From the NCBI GenBank assembly GCA_963971425.1, contig OZ020517.1, forward strand, positions 30,724,734 to 30,788,733: a stretch of 64,000 nt of DNA. The letters are read 5' to 3'. The DNA is from Bryoerythrophyllum caledonicum (taxonomy: Eukaryota; Streptophyta; Bryopsida; Pottiales; Pottiaceae). Shown here in pieces: positions 53,663 through 64,000 of this stretch. Both the position numbers and the translations under genes were made by a program. Under the pieces are notes generated by a model that had not been told where the DNA came from, ran no database searches, and saw only the letters and a list, made by a program, of their open reading frames with translations. How positions within the stretch are numbered: position 1 is the stretch's first letter; every line of letters starts with the position of its first letter.

Positions 53663-55006
53663 TCATGTAGTGCATCTCCCACCGTGCTCGTTGTTTGCAG
53701 AGTTGTCCCTAGGTGGGCTATGATCAGACACAGGGTTGTTGTCACCGGCAAGGTCTTCCCAATCGCCGCCCATCCAGTTATAACCCTCATCATCCGACTC
53801 CAAGCCCTCGTCCTCTGTGTTTGAAGGAAGTCCCCCATCTGGATCAGACTCCTCCGAATGCACATTCTCCTCATACCATCGAATCGGGTCAGGACGAGGA
53901 CGTTCTTGGAGCAATCGACTATTCGTGTAGATGTAAACCAAATCTTCCGCTTTCTGCACTCCCAAGTGATTTCGGCTCTTACTATGCACGAACGAATACA
54001 TGCTCCAATTACGCTCACAATGACGAGGCCGAGCAGGTTTGTGCCTAGTATACGCTTCGCAATGATAGGCAATGATTGCCCGCCCACGCGGTTCCACCAT
54101 TGGTGAGGCAAGAGGTTATTGTTTTCAATTTCCCCAGCTTCCCCCGGTGAATATGGGCCTCGCAATTCTTCATACTCCAGTGATTTCGAGCATTACTGCC
54201 GAAAAAGACACTCCGAGTGGACCACAGAGAGTCATAACAACCTTGTTTAGGGCCCTTTGGGCCTCACCATTGTTTTGAATTTGCAAGTTATTGGCTAGAT
54301 AAGGATTCAATAAAGCCCCTGCATAATGGAGATCTGTTGTCATCATCTCCCAACGCCGTAGGAATGATCCTTCAAGGCGAGTTGCAATTCCTGTCAAGCA
54401 TGTTGAATGGCGCATTGCGCAGCTTGAGCACATGCTCCTTTAGCTTGTTCATCGTCACCCAAGCAATTCCCATTGCCGGAGTGTCACCATCAAAAGTCCG
54501 CAATGCCTTTAGTATTGGTGCCACTACAAATTCAAAGTTACTGCACCGATGCCAGAAAGTCTCGTCTAGAACGGTGGCTCGCACCTGCGATGCCTTCGCA
54601 TGGGCACGGTGCCCGTTTTGCCTATCAAAAAGAGAGGATACGTAGGATATCCATGTTGGGTCTATCACAACCATCTCCAGGGCATTCTTTACTTCCAATA
54701 GACGATGGATCATTATGTAATTGCATGCAAACCTTGTTGCTGCTGGCCACAACAGACACAATTGTGGCAAAAATCGACGAAAAAAGGACCATGGGCACAT
54801 GGTGGTTCCGGATATACAATGCAATCTGTTTCGCCTTCTGGACGAGGTTCTGCAAACATGCCTTCCTTCCCCCGGTCCTCAAGGAGGAGGTCCAAAATAT
54901 GTGCACAACATCCTTGAGTATATATGTGTGGGTACTCATCGTTGACCTTCTTCATTGCCCCCAACATGTTTGAAGCATTATCGGTGCACACTTGGACTAC
55001 ATTCAA
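53663..55006 (-). pseudogene. hAT-family transposase, frameshifted
   Basis: Reading down the minus strand through several frames: VCTDNASNMLGAMKKVNDEY and TQGCCAHILDLLLEDRGK (54713-55006); KAKQIALYIRNHH (54625-54939); PAATRFACNYIMIHRLLEVK and NALEMVVIDPTW (54372-54824); RRWEMMTTDLHYAGALLNPY (54170-54433); then HQWWNRVGGQSLPIIAKRIL and, after a one-base shift, RHCERNWSMYSFVHSKSRNH, LGVQKAEDLVYIYTNSRLL (53638-54165). These are the conserved blocks of hAT transposases: the DNxxNM catalytic Asp, the C..H box, TRF, the RW block and the C-terminal dimerisation domain. At least four frame changes and a TAG make it dead. The N-terminal BED finger would lie in or beyond the assembly gap. Confidence 0.88.
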
Positions 55007-55054
55007 TGGTTCAACCTTTACGGATTAAAACTTTTCAATTGGTCGCCCCTATAT

Positions 55055-55254
55055 NNNNNNNNNNNNNNNNNNNNNNNNNNNNNNNNNNNNNNNNNNNNNN
55101 NNNNNNNNNNNNNNNNNNNNNNNNNNNNNNNNNNNNNNNNNNNNNNNNNNNNNNNNNNNNNNNNNNNNNNNNNNNNNNNNNNNNNNNNNNNNNNNNNNNN
55201 NNNNNNNNNNNNNNNNNNNNNNNNNNNNNNNNNNNNNNNNNNNNNNNNNNNNNN
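55055..55254. other. Assembly gap (200 N)
   Basis: Exactly 200 N. The GC-rich arrays around it are a likely cause, and the round number suggests a placeholder rather than a measured size. Confidence 0.99.
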
Positions 55255-55400
55255 CGCCCGGTCCTCCCCTGTATGCGCATGGCCCCTTCAGTGCGCGCCC
55301 AGCCCATATCCGCACGCGCCCGGCCCCTTTAGTATGCGCCCGAGCCATCTCCGTACGCGTCCGACCCCTTCACGCGCCTGTTCCTGTCCGCACGCGCACA
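55255..55400. repeat. GC-rich tandem array, opposite orientation
   Basis: Six to seven units of CGCGCCCGGCCCCTT-like sequence, the complement of the array at 52060-52390. Begins directly at the gap edge, so its left part is missing. Confidence 0.8.
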
Positions 55401-56487
55401 ACCCTGTTGACGACGTGTCAGCCACGTAGTCGCCTTCATGGCAGTCGGTAAATTGATTTACCTCGAGTCATGGTCAAACTAGGGTTGACCCTTATCGGAC
55501 GGACAACAGCCTCTATCGGACGGACATCCGGACGGACGGACACTACCGGACGGCCGAATAACTCTGATTTTTATCGTGCATCAAACTCTTTAAATCTTAA
55601 CAACAAATCACACATTATACCTCGGCACATCCTGGAGGATGGCTTCCCCGGTACCTTAGTAACTGGTAACAAGTAACCATATGTGTTTCAGTTAAACTCT
55701 GTTGAGCGTCAGAGTAGATTTCCGGTAAGTTTTTACAGTGCCCGGAAAGTCACTGCCCTCCGTTCTCGCAGTCCAGAGGCCACAATATCCACAATCTAAC
55801 CCTACACCTTGAAAGAGTTAAAAAGGTCGCAGCCGGTTAACCGGTCTTCACAATCTACCGGGAACTTGTCCCGGTAAACTGGTCACGCAAGCCCGGGTTC
55901 CAACTACAACCACACCCAATGAATCAAAGCAAGAAGATACAAGACTCACAACAAGTTAGTACTAAGCAAATCATATGAGCAAAACAACCTTCCACGGGGA
56001 TCGTCGGAACTCATCCACTGCAAGGGTAATAATCCCGGAATTCACCGGACTCAGGCTTAGCCGGGATGTCTCCCGGTGTACCGAGAGAAGGGGATGTCAC
56101 CCCCTACTCCCGACCAATCCAAACACTTCCCACTTAAGGGAGGCTATCATAAATAGCCGTGGGCTTCCCGGATCCCATCCGATAAGCAACTCTTCCCGGT
56201 CCCACCGATGAAAAGTCTAGAGCACAAGTCCCGGACCTCACTCTACCTATCTAACCCGGATATCCTAGCCCCTCGGGATGTATCTACTTACACTCAATCA
56301 CTTAACACACAACAAGTCACAACCTTGCACACCTAGCAAAGATACACTAGGAGGACTCAACTCTCTCCCGGTCCACTCACACAAGCTCATCAAAGATTCT
56401 AGACACAAGCAATGAAGGCAAGACACGAGGAGATCAACAAAGAGAAGAGTACATAACACAAGAGCCCAAGGCCCTTAAGTACACAAA

Positions 56488-56680
56488 GGCCACCAGCTAC
56501 CCTTCAAAACTAGATCCCCAAAAGGTGGAAATGGCATCTAAAAAGTGCACTAAAGTCAGTAGCTACGCTCCAAAACTAGACCGCAAAAAGACGAAACGGC
56601 ATCTAGAAGGTGCACTAAAGTCAATAGCTACCCTCAAAAAGTAGCTCCACTAAAAGACAAAATAACATCTAGATCCTAAA
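56488..56680. repeat. Three ~70-bp tandem repeats
   Basis: Units around AGCTACCCTTCAAAACTAGA ... GGCATCTAAAAAGTGCACTA repeated three times with moderate divergence. Confidence 0.8.
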
Positions 56681-58533
56681 ATCAAGGGTAGCCTAGTCAC
56701 CGGCGGATTATCGGTAGACCGGTAAACAGGAAGACTTCCGGTCCGGCGGTCCCGGGACCGGTGAACCTTTTCCTAACAAAAATAAGTAGCCGGAGAAACC
56801 ACTCAAGTGATAGTGACCGGGTGCGCAATGGGGCCCCATCGACATCACTACTCTCACCCTAGTGTGTAATTCTAGCAACTTAAAACGACATCTCACCAAC
56901 CTGTGAGGTGAACCAACACATAACATATAATGAAGATTCAATCGGAAGACTCTTCTGGTTGAGACGTATAGAGATTGTCACCACGTCTGGAAGTACCAAC
57001 ATGGTCAAGAGAATTCCCCGAGAGGTCGGATGTCTCAACCGGGAGGTCTACCGGTGGATTGGCGGTATCCACCGGAAGGTCGGGTGTATCTATAGATACA
57101 TGCGGAGTCTCTTTAAGCTCGATTAATATAGCCGCTGAGGACTCCACCAAGGACTCCGAGGTTGAGGAAGAGAGGTCTACCGGTTCCTTCCTGGTAGAAG
57201 CTACCGGGAGGCTTCTTTTTCTCTCATAGACCTTGAAGTCCCAGTCATTGGAGGATGGGAAATCCACCCGACTCACCGGAGAGCCATGTAGTCCCGGGCG
57301 GACAAATTCCTCAAAATGCCTGTACTTCCACCAATCTCCCTATTAACTTGTCAGAAACTCCGGTCCGGCCCGGAAACACAAGTCTACCGGTCAGCCGGTA
57401 GACAACTCCGGAACACTTTACTAGAGTATGTGGATATGGGTGTCTCGCACGTCTAGCAGCATACTAACAAGACAAGGTCACATATAATGATAACGAGGAG
57501 AAGACTTTGGAGACAAGGACTTAGAAAGGAGTTCTGGGTAAAAGCAAGCTACACCGGTATAAAAAACGTGTCACAAGTTGTTTTTGTAGGAGTAACGAAC
57601 ATTCTTTCGCCTACCAAACAAGATGTACCTTTGTTTTCACATTTTTGATGATGGAATGTTGTTCCCAACTTGAATGGCATTAAATAAACGCTAAAAATTT
57701 GGTAAGCCGATCAATGGTTTCATCTCTATGACTGAATTTGTGGGAGAAATATACTTGTCACAAAATACTAGATTTGTACAAATATACTGATTTTGAGTGA
57801 TCTGTGATACATATGATGATGAAAATTTGTATGCACATAGATAGGGTGCTGTGAATGGACTATCCGATAAAAAAAAAACAAATTTTCAAATCCAATTGGT
57901 AGTAAACATGCCAATCGTACATGGTTCAAAATGACTAAGGATTGGGTCGTTTCTTGAATGGATTTTTGTCAAAAACAGTGCTTCATATATAACCCTAGGT
58001 CGGCATATGGTGGCTTTTTAAAAAAAAATTAAATTAATATCCTTTTTTTGAAAGTTAAATTTAAAATATACTAAAAATATACCAAAATATACTAAAAATA
58101 TACCATGGTCTTTGCCCAAAATGGGGTGGGTGTAGCATGCTTTCACCCTTCTTCCCGGTTGACCGGGAAGACTGGGAAAAAGATAGGAATTGTGGCCAAG
58201 ACCTAAAATGATATGAGGAGGGAGACAACTCAAGATAACAACTTGCCGCAAGGCTAGGACAATCGACAACAACTACACATGTAAACAACACAATGAGGTC
58301 TAGATGAAGTTCCCGGGGGGGACTTTTTCTCTAGACCGGGGAGGATATTATCGGGAAGTCACCCCGGTAGACAAGAGAGGAAAAGACTCACAAACAAGAA
58401 ATTCTCACAAATAAAAGAAACCCAACATGGGCAAGAGTCACATTTGTTGTTGCACCCGCAACCTCCTTCCTTTGTCTCTTTTATCTTCTCGCTTCGGCCA
58501 CAAATCTCCTCCACCTCCGCAAACCCTAAAATC

Positions 58534-58650
58534 TCCACCAAACCCTAGCTCACGCACCTCTTCCACCAAACCTTAACTCGCACACCTCTTCCACCAAACC
58601 CTAGTCCGCGCACCTCTTCCACCAAAGCCTAGCCCGCGCACCTCTTCTTC
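58534..58650. repeat. ~29-bp tandem repeat
   Basis: Four units of CACCTCTTCCACCAAACCCT followed by AGCCCGCG or a close variant. Confidence 0.85.
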
Positions 58651-58949
58651 AAACCTCTTGTGCTACTTCCTCTTGAAACCTCCTCTTCTTGAAACCCTAG
58701 TTGCATCTCCTTCTTTTCATTTCTTCAACTACTTCTTCAAACCCCAACTCCAAAAAGATAAAATAGAGAGAGAGAGAACCTATGAGAGAGAGAGAACTAG
58801 ATAGGGAGATAGAGGAGAAAATTTGAGGGGGGGGGAAGATTTTTAGAGAAGGAGGGGGAGGAGTGAAAAGTTCTGGAAGGGGGAAAGAGTTTCTGGAGAG
58901 GACAGGTCAAATTTCGGGGAGAGAGAGGCCGACCATGACGGCTGGAGAT

Positions 58950-59055
58950 ACCCGGGCTACTGCCCGGGTGATACCTGGGTACCCGCGTATCAGCCCATAC
59001 TCGGGTTGGTACCCGGGCTAGTTCATACCCAGGTTGATACCCGGGTATGTATTTT
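58950..59055. repeat. GATACCCGGG repeats
   Basis: Six or more short units of TACCCGGG/CCCGGGTA, each palindromic around CCCGGG, followed by T- and CTTTT-rich low-complexity sequence to 59150. Confidence 0.75.
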
Positions 59056-59539
59056 TTTTTTTTTTAATTTTTTTTTTAAAAGAATCTTTTTCCTTTTTTT
59101 TTTTTTCTTTTATCTTTTTCTTTTTTGTCTTTTCTTTTCTTTTCTCTACCACTACTACTAATTCAAACAAGAATTAGTATCTAGAACAACTCAACTACTT
59201 CTAACTACCTTCTAAACTCAACTAGTTAATTTAGATTTAAGTGGTGATTTTAGACTTACGTCCCGGGATATCTCCCGGGACTCTTTTGAAATTGTTTTCC
59301 GGGACTTAAATTAGTGGATTTAAGACCTGGTTTTATCACCACTATAAACCTAATTAACTACTTAAGCATTTCCCTATTTTCTCTATTGGCTATCTAATCT
59401 AATTTCACACAATACTAACTATTTTTCTAGTTAACTAATACTAAAAACCCTATTTTAACTAATTTTTTTGGTAGGGGCGACTAAGTGGGAGTTTTAGACT
59501 CCCACACCTAGCGTAATCTCCGGGCCTACCAGCATTGCA

Positions 59540-62444
59540 GTGTACGTGGACGGTCCAGAGACAACTTGGGATGGGCCGTCTCTAATGTACGAAGTCCTGA
59601 GTCCCTTCCTCTTTGGAAGGAACGCATCCGAACAGTACTTCCCCATATCGCAAGCGTTCTCGCGGCTCCACGATAATAAGCACGACGGATGAGATTCAGT
59701 GTTACGCTTCATCGCAAACGTCCATGCTTGCACTGTCGTGGACACGGCAAGGAGTCACCCAGAGGATTTCGTTTGACAGTGGTGTGCTGTCGATAAGGGC
59801 ACCTACGAACACTGGGATACCCTGGACGAGAACTGCTTGGCAAGGGAGGATCTGGACTTCATGTATGCCGGCTTCGTTCCACGTAAGATTTAGCCGATAA
59901 TCCCGTCATTCATCTAACTGATACGCTTCCTCATTCTTGGTATCTCTGTTATTTCTTGTGACTAAACGATAACCCTTGTGTAGGCATTGTAGATCCTACT
60001 GGGGCATGCGAAAGGGAACTTGCAGAGGCAGATTGCCAGAATGTTGTGTCACATCTGGTGACGACGGAGTGGGGTCGACGAGAAGGGCATCCAGTGACTT
60101 CCCTGGACGAAATACGGCGGGAGACATCTATCCGAACAAGGGACCTCGAGGGTGTAGATGCCCTTCTTCACATGGACGAGGGAACCTCAAATGAATTCCG
60201 CGTCCAGAATCGGTACCCGAGGAGTATCGACGACGAAGGATTCTCCGATAAGTCGTTGGACGAAGTTACGGAGGAAGCACAAGAGAGGCCTAGCGATGAA
60301 ATACGTCAGGGAGGTGTTCCCAATAGCCTCTAGGAAGAGCCTGCTACTACAACGGTGAAGTCACCGATGAGTCCCGCCGATAATCCATCTCACATAAAAT
60401 TTTCGTGGACACAAGCAATGAATGACCCTACCCTCGGCATTGCGGAGTCTTCAGAGTCGCCGGTGGGGCTATCTCAATTCGAGACCCCTCGTCATCATGT
60501 TGTGTTTGGGGGTACGGGGGAGACGGAACCCGGCATAAAATCCCACCGTCTATTGTTCCTTCTGTCGAGTCAAGGTATTGAAAACCTGGACTCTACTGAC
60601 AGTCCCTCGGTTGTTCCCGAAGAGCCTTGCGTGGCATCTTTGGAAACTCATTCAATCCCCGAGAATCCTCCCTCTTTGGAGTCCGATTACGCTTCTCCGC
60701 CAAGACCCAATAACCCTGCTCCTCCGCTAGTGCCCAATAACCCTGCTCCTCTGCCAGAGTCCCATAATCATGCGAGTCTGCCAGAACCCGTTAAGCCTGC
60801 TCCTCCGCCAGATCCTGATAGCCCTGCTCTAATTTCTAAGCCCGATAACCATGTTCCTCCGCCAGAGCCCGATAACCATGCTCCTCTACCAGAGCCCGAT
60901 AACTAAGCTCCTCCGCCAGAGCCCGATAACCCTGCTCCTCCACCAGAGCCCGATAACCCTGCTCCTCCACCAGAGCCCGATAACCCTGCTCCTCCGCCAG
61001 AATCCGTTAAGCCTGCTCCTCTGCCAGAGCCCGATAGCCCTGCTCCAAAGGAGATGGACCCCGAGGAGATCAGACTGGCATTGCGCTTGATCAAGGAAGC
61101 ACAAGAATCTCGCTTGACCAGTATTTGGGTTTATTCTATACTCGAAGAGCGTGTTCAGAACGGAAGGGAAGGACAGAAGGCGGCATATATGTGTATGTTG
61201 GAGGAGAATGGCGGAGTATGTACGTTAGACTGTGTATCCTGGGAGAAAGAGCCCTCGCTCTACTACAAAGCCGAGGAGCATGACCCATCCATCATAGAGA
61301 AGAACCTCGGTATTATTGTGGAGGTCCTAAAACTGAGGTGAGTGTCATCGTCTATGTTATCGTGTTCTCCAACACCTGTTGTTTATCGGCACCTGTTGTC
61401 TAACATCCCCTTTCTTTTGAATTGCAGGCCTCGTTTATTCACCCGAAAGACCTGACTGGAGCTATGAGGTTTTTCGGTCGAGACCTTCGGCAAGCAGTGG
61501 ATGTCTCGATTGCGCTACAGGACTGGCATTGCGTGCTAAAGGACAAGCGGGAAATGGAAGGCACATTTCTGGATTTCCTCCTTAGGCATTTCGTCTACCG
61601 TGCGAAGGAGCATGTTTGAATCCAGTATCATCACACGCACAACTGGTTATCGGCGACGCTGCAATGCTATCTGGCGGACTGTAAGAAGGACTGGGATGAC
61701 ATCGTGAGCTTTCTCAGCCGCTCGTTTCGTACGACCTCCAATTCGCCAAATACCCTTATCGTCCCTTACCACGATAAGGGTCACTGGAGCGTTTTTGTCC
61801 TGGAGCAAAGGCGAACGTATCACCTGGACCCAACGAAAGGTATGCACAAGGGTCGGGAAGTGGACAACTTTATCTTCCTTGTGCACATGGGATGGGCAAA
61901 CGCGAAGGGCGTGAAGATCGGATCTCGTAGTTGGCGAGAATGGTAGAGTCGAGAGCCAATAAGGTTGCCTCTGCCTAATGAGCGAGGAAGCTGGGAGTGT
62001 GGTTTCATGGCAGGCTTGGCCTTCTGGCAGTACCTTATCGCACATGGTGGGCGCAAAGAGGCGGAGGAGAAGACCGTGACAATGGGGACAAAATATTTGG
62101 ACTGGGACGGAAAGAAGGCGTACCGATGGTTCATGCAAGTGCTGTACACAGAGATTGTCGCACCGCTTCCGTTCCACGATGCTCTTAATCTATGTGGACA
62201 GGATATGGTGGAGTTCAGAAGCGGAAGTCCGGACGTAGTTTTCGTGGAAGCCGGTATAGAGACGGCAAAGAAGAAGGAAGTCCCAATTCTCGGTATTTCG
62301 GAGACAGTGGGGAAACGTGAACTTCAGGGCTTCAACGTGCTCACAAACCCACCAGTGACTCGAGGAAGGCGGAAGAAGGCAATATCGCCAAAAAGCCCGA
62401 AAAAACCGAGAAAACCGAAGGGCACCACCAAGACGAAGAAGTAG
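59540..62444 (+). pseudogene. Ulp1-like (C48) protease gene of MULE, stops
   Basis: The exon to 59881 reads VYVDGPETTWDGPSLMYEVL with TGA at 59690 and 59774, ending at GTAAGA. The next exon starts after TGTGTAG at about 59984 (IVDPTGACERELAEADCQNV), has TAG 60331 and TAA 60904, and crosses the PDNPAPPPE repeat. A GTGAGT donor lies at 61340 and an acceptor TTGCAG at 61428. The protease part is 61640-62444: LIVPYHDKGHWSVFVLEQ (catalytic His), YHLDPTKGMH (Asp) and ERGSWECGFMAGLAF (Cys). The Gln that normally lies six residues before the Cys is Glu here. TGA 61617 and TAG 61944 break the frame. The tail is Lys/Pro-rich. Ulp1-type domains are known cargo of plant MULEs of the Kaonashi type; the protease would remove SUMO-like tags, but this copy is dead. 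Confidence 0.8.
60705..61040 (+). repeat. 27-bp coding minisatellite (PDNPAPPPE)
   Basis: About twelve units of GATAACCCTGCTCCTCCGCC plus AGAGCCC. In frame they encode PDNPAPPPE, with variants such as PDNHAPLPE and ESVKPAPLPE. One unit carries the TAA at 60904. The unit itself contains CCCGATAAC, so it is also a cluster of the CCGATAA word. Confidence 0.9.
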
Positions 62445-62819
62445 GCGATAAGGGGGGGTGTTGTACACAGCCGATAGACTCCAGGAATTTGTACAGATTA
62501 ATAGGATGCCGATGTTGTACATTTCATTCATTGTAAATGACAAATTTTTTGATAGCATATATAAACGGAATTTGAGACCCACTTGAGGCCTGTAAACGGA
62601 ACTTAAAATCCAGCCTTTGCCGATTATATTGAATGTTGAGTTTTAACTTCATAACTAAAGAAATATCACTTCACTGGAAATTTCTGGAGATGCATGGAAC
62701 TTAATCTAAGAGCATCTTATCGGTAGTATTCCACCAATAAGATTACTAATGGTTATCGGCACAGATTAGCAGCTAAAATCCTCTGCCCTTTATACTCAAC
62801 CACATCGGAGCCGATAACC
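62445..62819. other. Spacer between convergent MULE genes
   Basis: Likely 3' ends of the Ulp1 gene (+) and the transposase gene (-). Holds three copies of TTATCGG or CCGATAA and no coding sequence. Confidence 0.5.
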
Positions 62820-63993
62820 TAAGTCGTTTCTTGAGTTAGTCTTTCGCTAGCTCGAACGGACCTCACCCAAAAACCTCTGGAATCCAGGAAGTCAAGCAAC
62901 CTTCGGAGCCTCATTCCAAGACCGTCTTCATTTGTGGGGAGCGGCGCAACTATCTTCTTGAGTGGATGAAGCATTCCGGCTTCGATTTCAGCCTCCAACC
63001 TTGAGAGGGTGGCGTCGGTGTTGCGCAAAGCTACATCCAAGTGCCTTGCCAACAACGGTTGCCGATAAGCCTTGTCGAGTAGCTTCAGGACAAGTTGATG
63101 CATACGATCAAAGTCACATACTCATGTCTCGCCTAATTCTCGAAGGTTGGAAGCCACTGGGATTACATCTCTGGTTTCGGTATTGGAGAGGACACCATTA
63201 TCGGGGAAGCCCTCGGTATTTGGATGTCGACCATTGTCTCGGGGAGGAGATTCGTCATTCCACCTTGGATTGTACCACAAAGGGAGCTTAGATATCTAGC
63301 AATTTTTCCCTCCGCCAGGTCAAGTCTTGTCATTTTCAGGACCTTAACTTGGTGCTTACAGATGTTACCTTTCTGGGAATGAACACAATGACAGACGGCC
63401 CATTCGGTGCATGGATTGTATACCGCATACATAAGGTGTCTCCTATTCGAGGATTTAACGTATGTAGGACCTCCCGACCACTCGGGCAAGGTGACCACAT
63501 TATCGGGAATTGTATTTGCTTGGTTGATTGCATTGACCATGATCTGTCGCTGCCTCTTCTTCTTTTTAAAACCGTTCAGCTTACACGAGTTACTATAATC
63601 ATACTTCTCGATGACATTTCCAGTGAGCTCATAAATAAGCCAGTCCATCCTTCGGCCGATAAGCTTTCTTTTGGAATGCCGGAGCACTGCTTTTACGTTA
63701 GAATGGTATAATTCGATAACTGTAGTGGTGTCCTAGCTAGCATGGGGGATTTTCCAGCCTCCTACAGTCCACATTTTGATTTTCGGGAGCCATTCCTTGT
63801 CGAAGTACTTCCAGTATGCATCAGCGGCTGGTAAGAGAGCCTTAGCTTCGCCGTAGACATGCTGCACCGACTCTACCAAATTCCACACCTTATCGCCGGA
63901 AGCTCTCGTCGAAGGGTCTTGGAAGTCACTTGGTGTCTCCGATACGTACATAAGTGAGCCCACATTTTGCAAGGCTCCGGCCCTCGTCTCCAT
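62820..63993 (-). pseudogene. MULE transposase C-terminal part with SWIM finger
   Basis: Minus strand, continuing beyond the window. First SVQHVYGEAKALLPAADAYW and DKEWLPKIKMWTVGGWKIPH, then a TAG at 63733-63735, then in the same frame DTTTVIELYHSNVKAVLRHS, RRMDWLIYELTGNVIEKY, and the SWIM zinc finger EWAVCHCVHSQKGNICKHQV (C-x-C, then C-x-H). This is the arrangement of the C-terminal half of Mutator-like transposases; the DDE core would lie upstream, outside the window. After TAA/TGA codons near 63160-63110 the text resumes as LDKAYRQPLLARHLDVALRN to 62820. The TAG differs from CAG by one C-to-T change. Confidence 0.8.
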
Positions 63994-64000
63994 GTCTTTC

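Larger units (their letters stand above)
51830..55580 (-). mobile_element. Decayed hAT element with GC-rich end arrays
   Basis: Contains a hAT transposase relic (53663-55006, minus) between two GC-rich arrays in opposite orientation (52060-52390 reading GGGCCGGGCGCGT on plus; 55255-55400 reading ACGCGCCCGGCCCC). Outside both arrays lie GGACGGAC-rich stretches (51880-51935 and 55488-55555) and ACGTGTCA words. No short terminal inverted repeat or 8-bp duplication could be fixed, so boundaries are approximate. The assembly gap falls inside. Confidence 0.6.
55560..59480. mobile_element. CCGG-rich non-coding element, class unclear
   Basis: Marked throughout by CCGGT, ACCGG and CCCGGGA words (for example TCTACCGGGAACTTGTCCCG, GGTCTACCGGTGGATTGGCG), which are absent from flanking elements. 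A minus-strand frame (57276-56938, SRVDFPSSNDWDFKVYERKR) is the best coding hint but has no domain I know. Tandem repeats lie at 56488-56680, 58534-58650 and 58950-59050, with T-rich runs at 59050-59140. It could be a large retrotransposon derivative or a non-autonomous DNA element inserted between the two halves of the Ulp1 gene. Confidence 0.4.

Noticed and set aside
54955-55429. ORFs running through the N gap
   Set aside because: Translations of N are not sequence; the flanks belong to the hAT relic and the GC-rich array.
48918-62444. Alternative genetic code or stop-codon readthrough
   Set aside because: Frameshifts accompany the stops, and the neighbouring host genes use standard code with TGA, TAG and TAA as terminators; methylation decay is simpler.

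Overview
This is nuclear DNA of a land plant (or close streptophyte relative). The evidence is a SHORT-ROOT-clade GRAS gene, a plant-type PUB-like armadillo gene, spliceosomal GT-AG introns, interstitial TTTAGGG/CCCTAAA telomere-like tracts, and Helitron, MULE, hAT and LINE relics. The mix of element families makes me lean to a non-seed plant (bryophyte or lycophyte), but the species cannot be fixed from the sequence. A 200-base run of N at 55055-55254 shows it is an assembly scaffold.

Layout. 0-8.9 kb: AT-rich intergenic DNA with a 2-kb Helitron whose two ends are both visible (560-2544) and two small foldback elements. 8.96-10.39 kb: a two-exon armadillo-repeat gene (+). 10.4-14.5 kb: intergenic DNA with a short Helitron (12386-12939) holding a PIF1-helicase scrap, and a second copy of a TTAA-flanked foldback element. 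14.59-17.07 kb: a four-exon SHR-like GRAS gene (-); its last exon, coding the SAW motif, lies beyond an 850-base intron and is easily missed. 17-22.3 kb: intergenic. 22.3-25.2 kb: an intact 943-residue DUF7869-type transposase-like ORF (-), followed by an array of eight palindromes at about 46-bp spacing. 26-30.6 kb: AT-rich repeats.

30.6-40.1 kb is the most unusual part. A multi-exon gene (+, about 31761-38924) reads as a ParB/sulfiredoxin-like domain, then a region with the motif order of a beta-class N4/N6 DNA methyltransferase, then a coiled coil, then an FCP1/NIF-like HAD phosphatase. Its introns are filled with the same palindrome family found beside the DUF7869 gene: a 52-bp-spaced array, plus one or two copies in most other introns. 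They also hold two near-identical 160-bp hairpins. A small two-exon gene follows (39304-40042).

40-48.5 kb: a decayed Helitron replicase N-terminal fragment, a ~280-bp dispersed tandem repeat, a third Helitron (44241-44585, -), and a 5'-truncated LINE (-) with reverse transcriptase, RNase H, a zinc finger and a possible C-terminal nuclease domain.

48.5-64 kb: a nest of dead DNA transposons. The outer one is a MULE-like element with an Ulp1 (C48) protease gene (+) and a SWIM-finger transposase (-) placed tail to tail. Its Ulp1 gene appears to be split at an intron by a hAT element (about 51.8-55.6 kb, flanked by GC-rich arrays in opposite orientation) and a CCGG-rich element (about 55.6-59.5 kb). 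Its reading frames are largely kept but carry repeated TGA/TAG codons, the pattern expected from methylcytosine decay.

The two clear host genes are the ARM and GRAS genes. Everything else with coding potential is, or may be, mobile-element derived.
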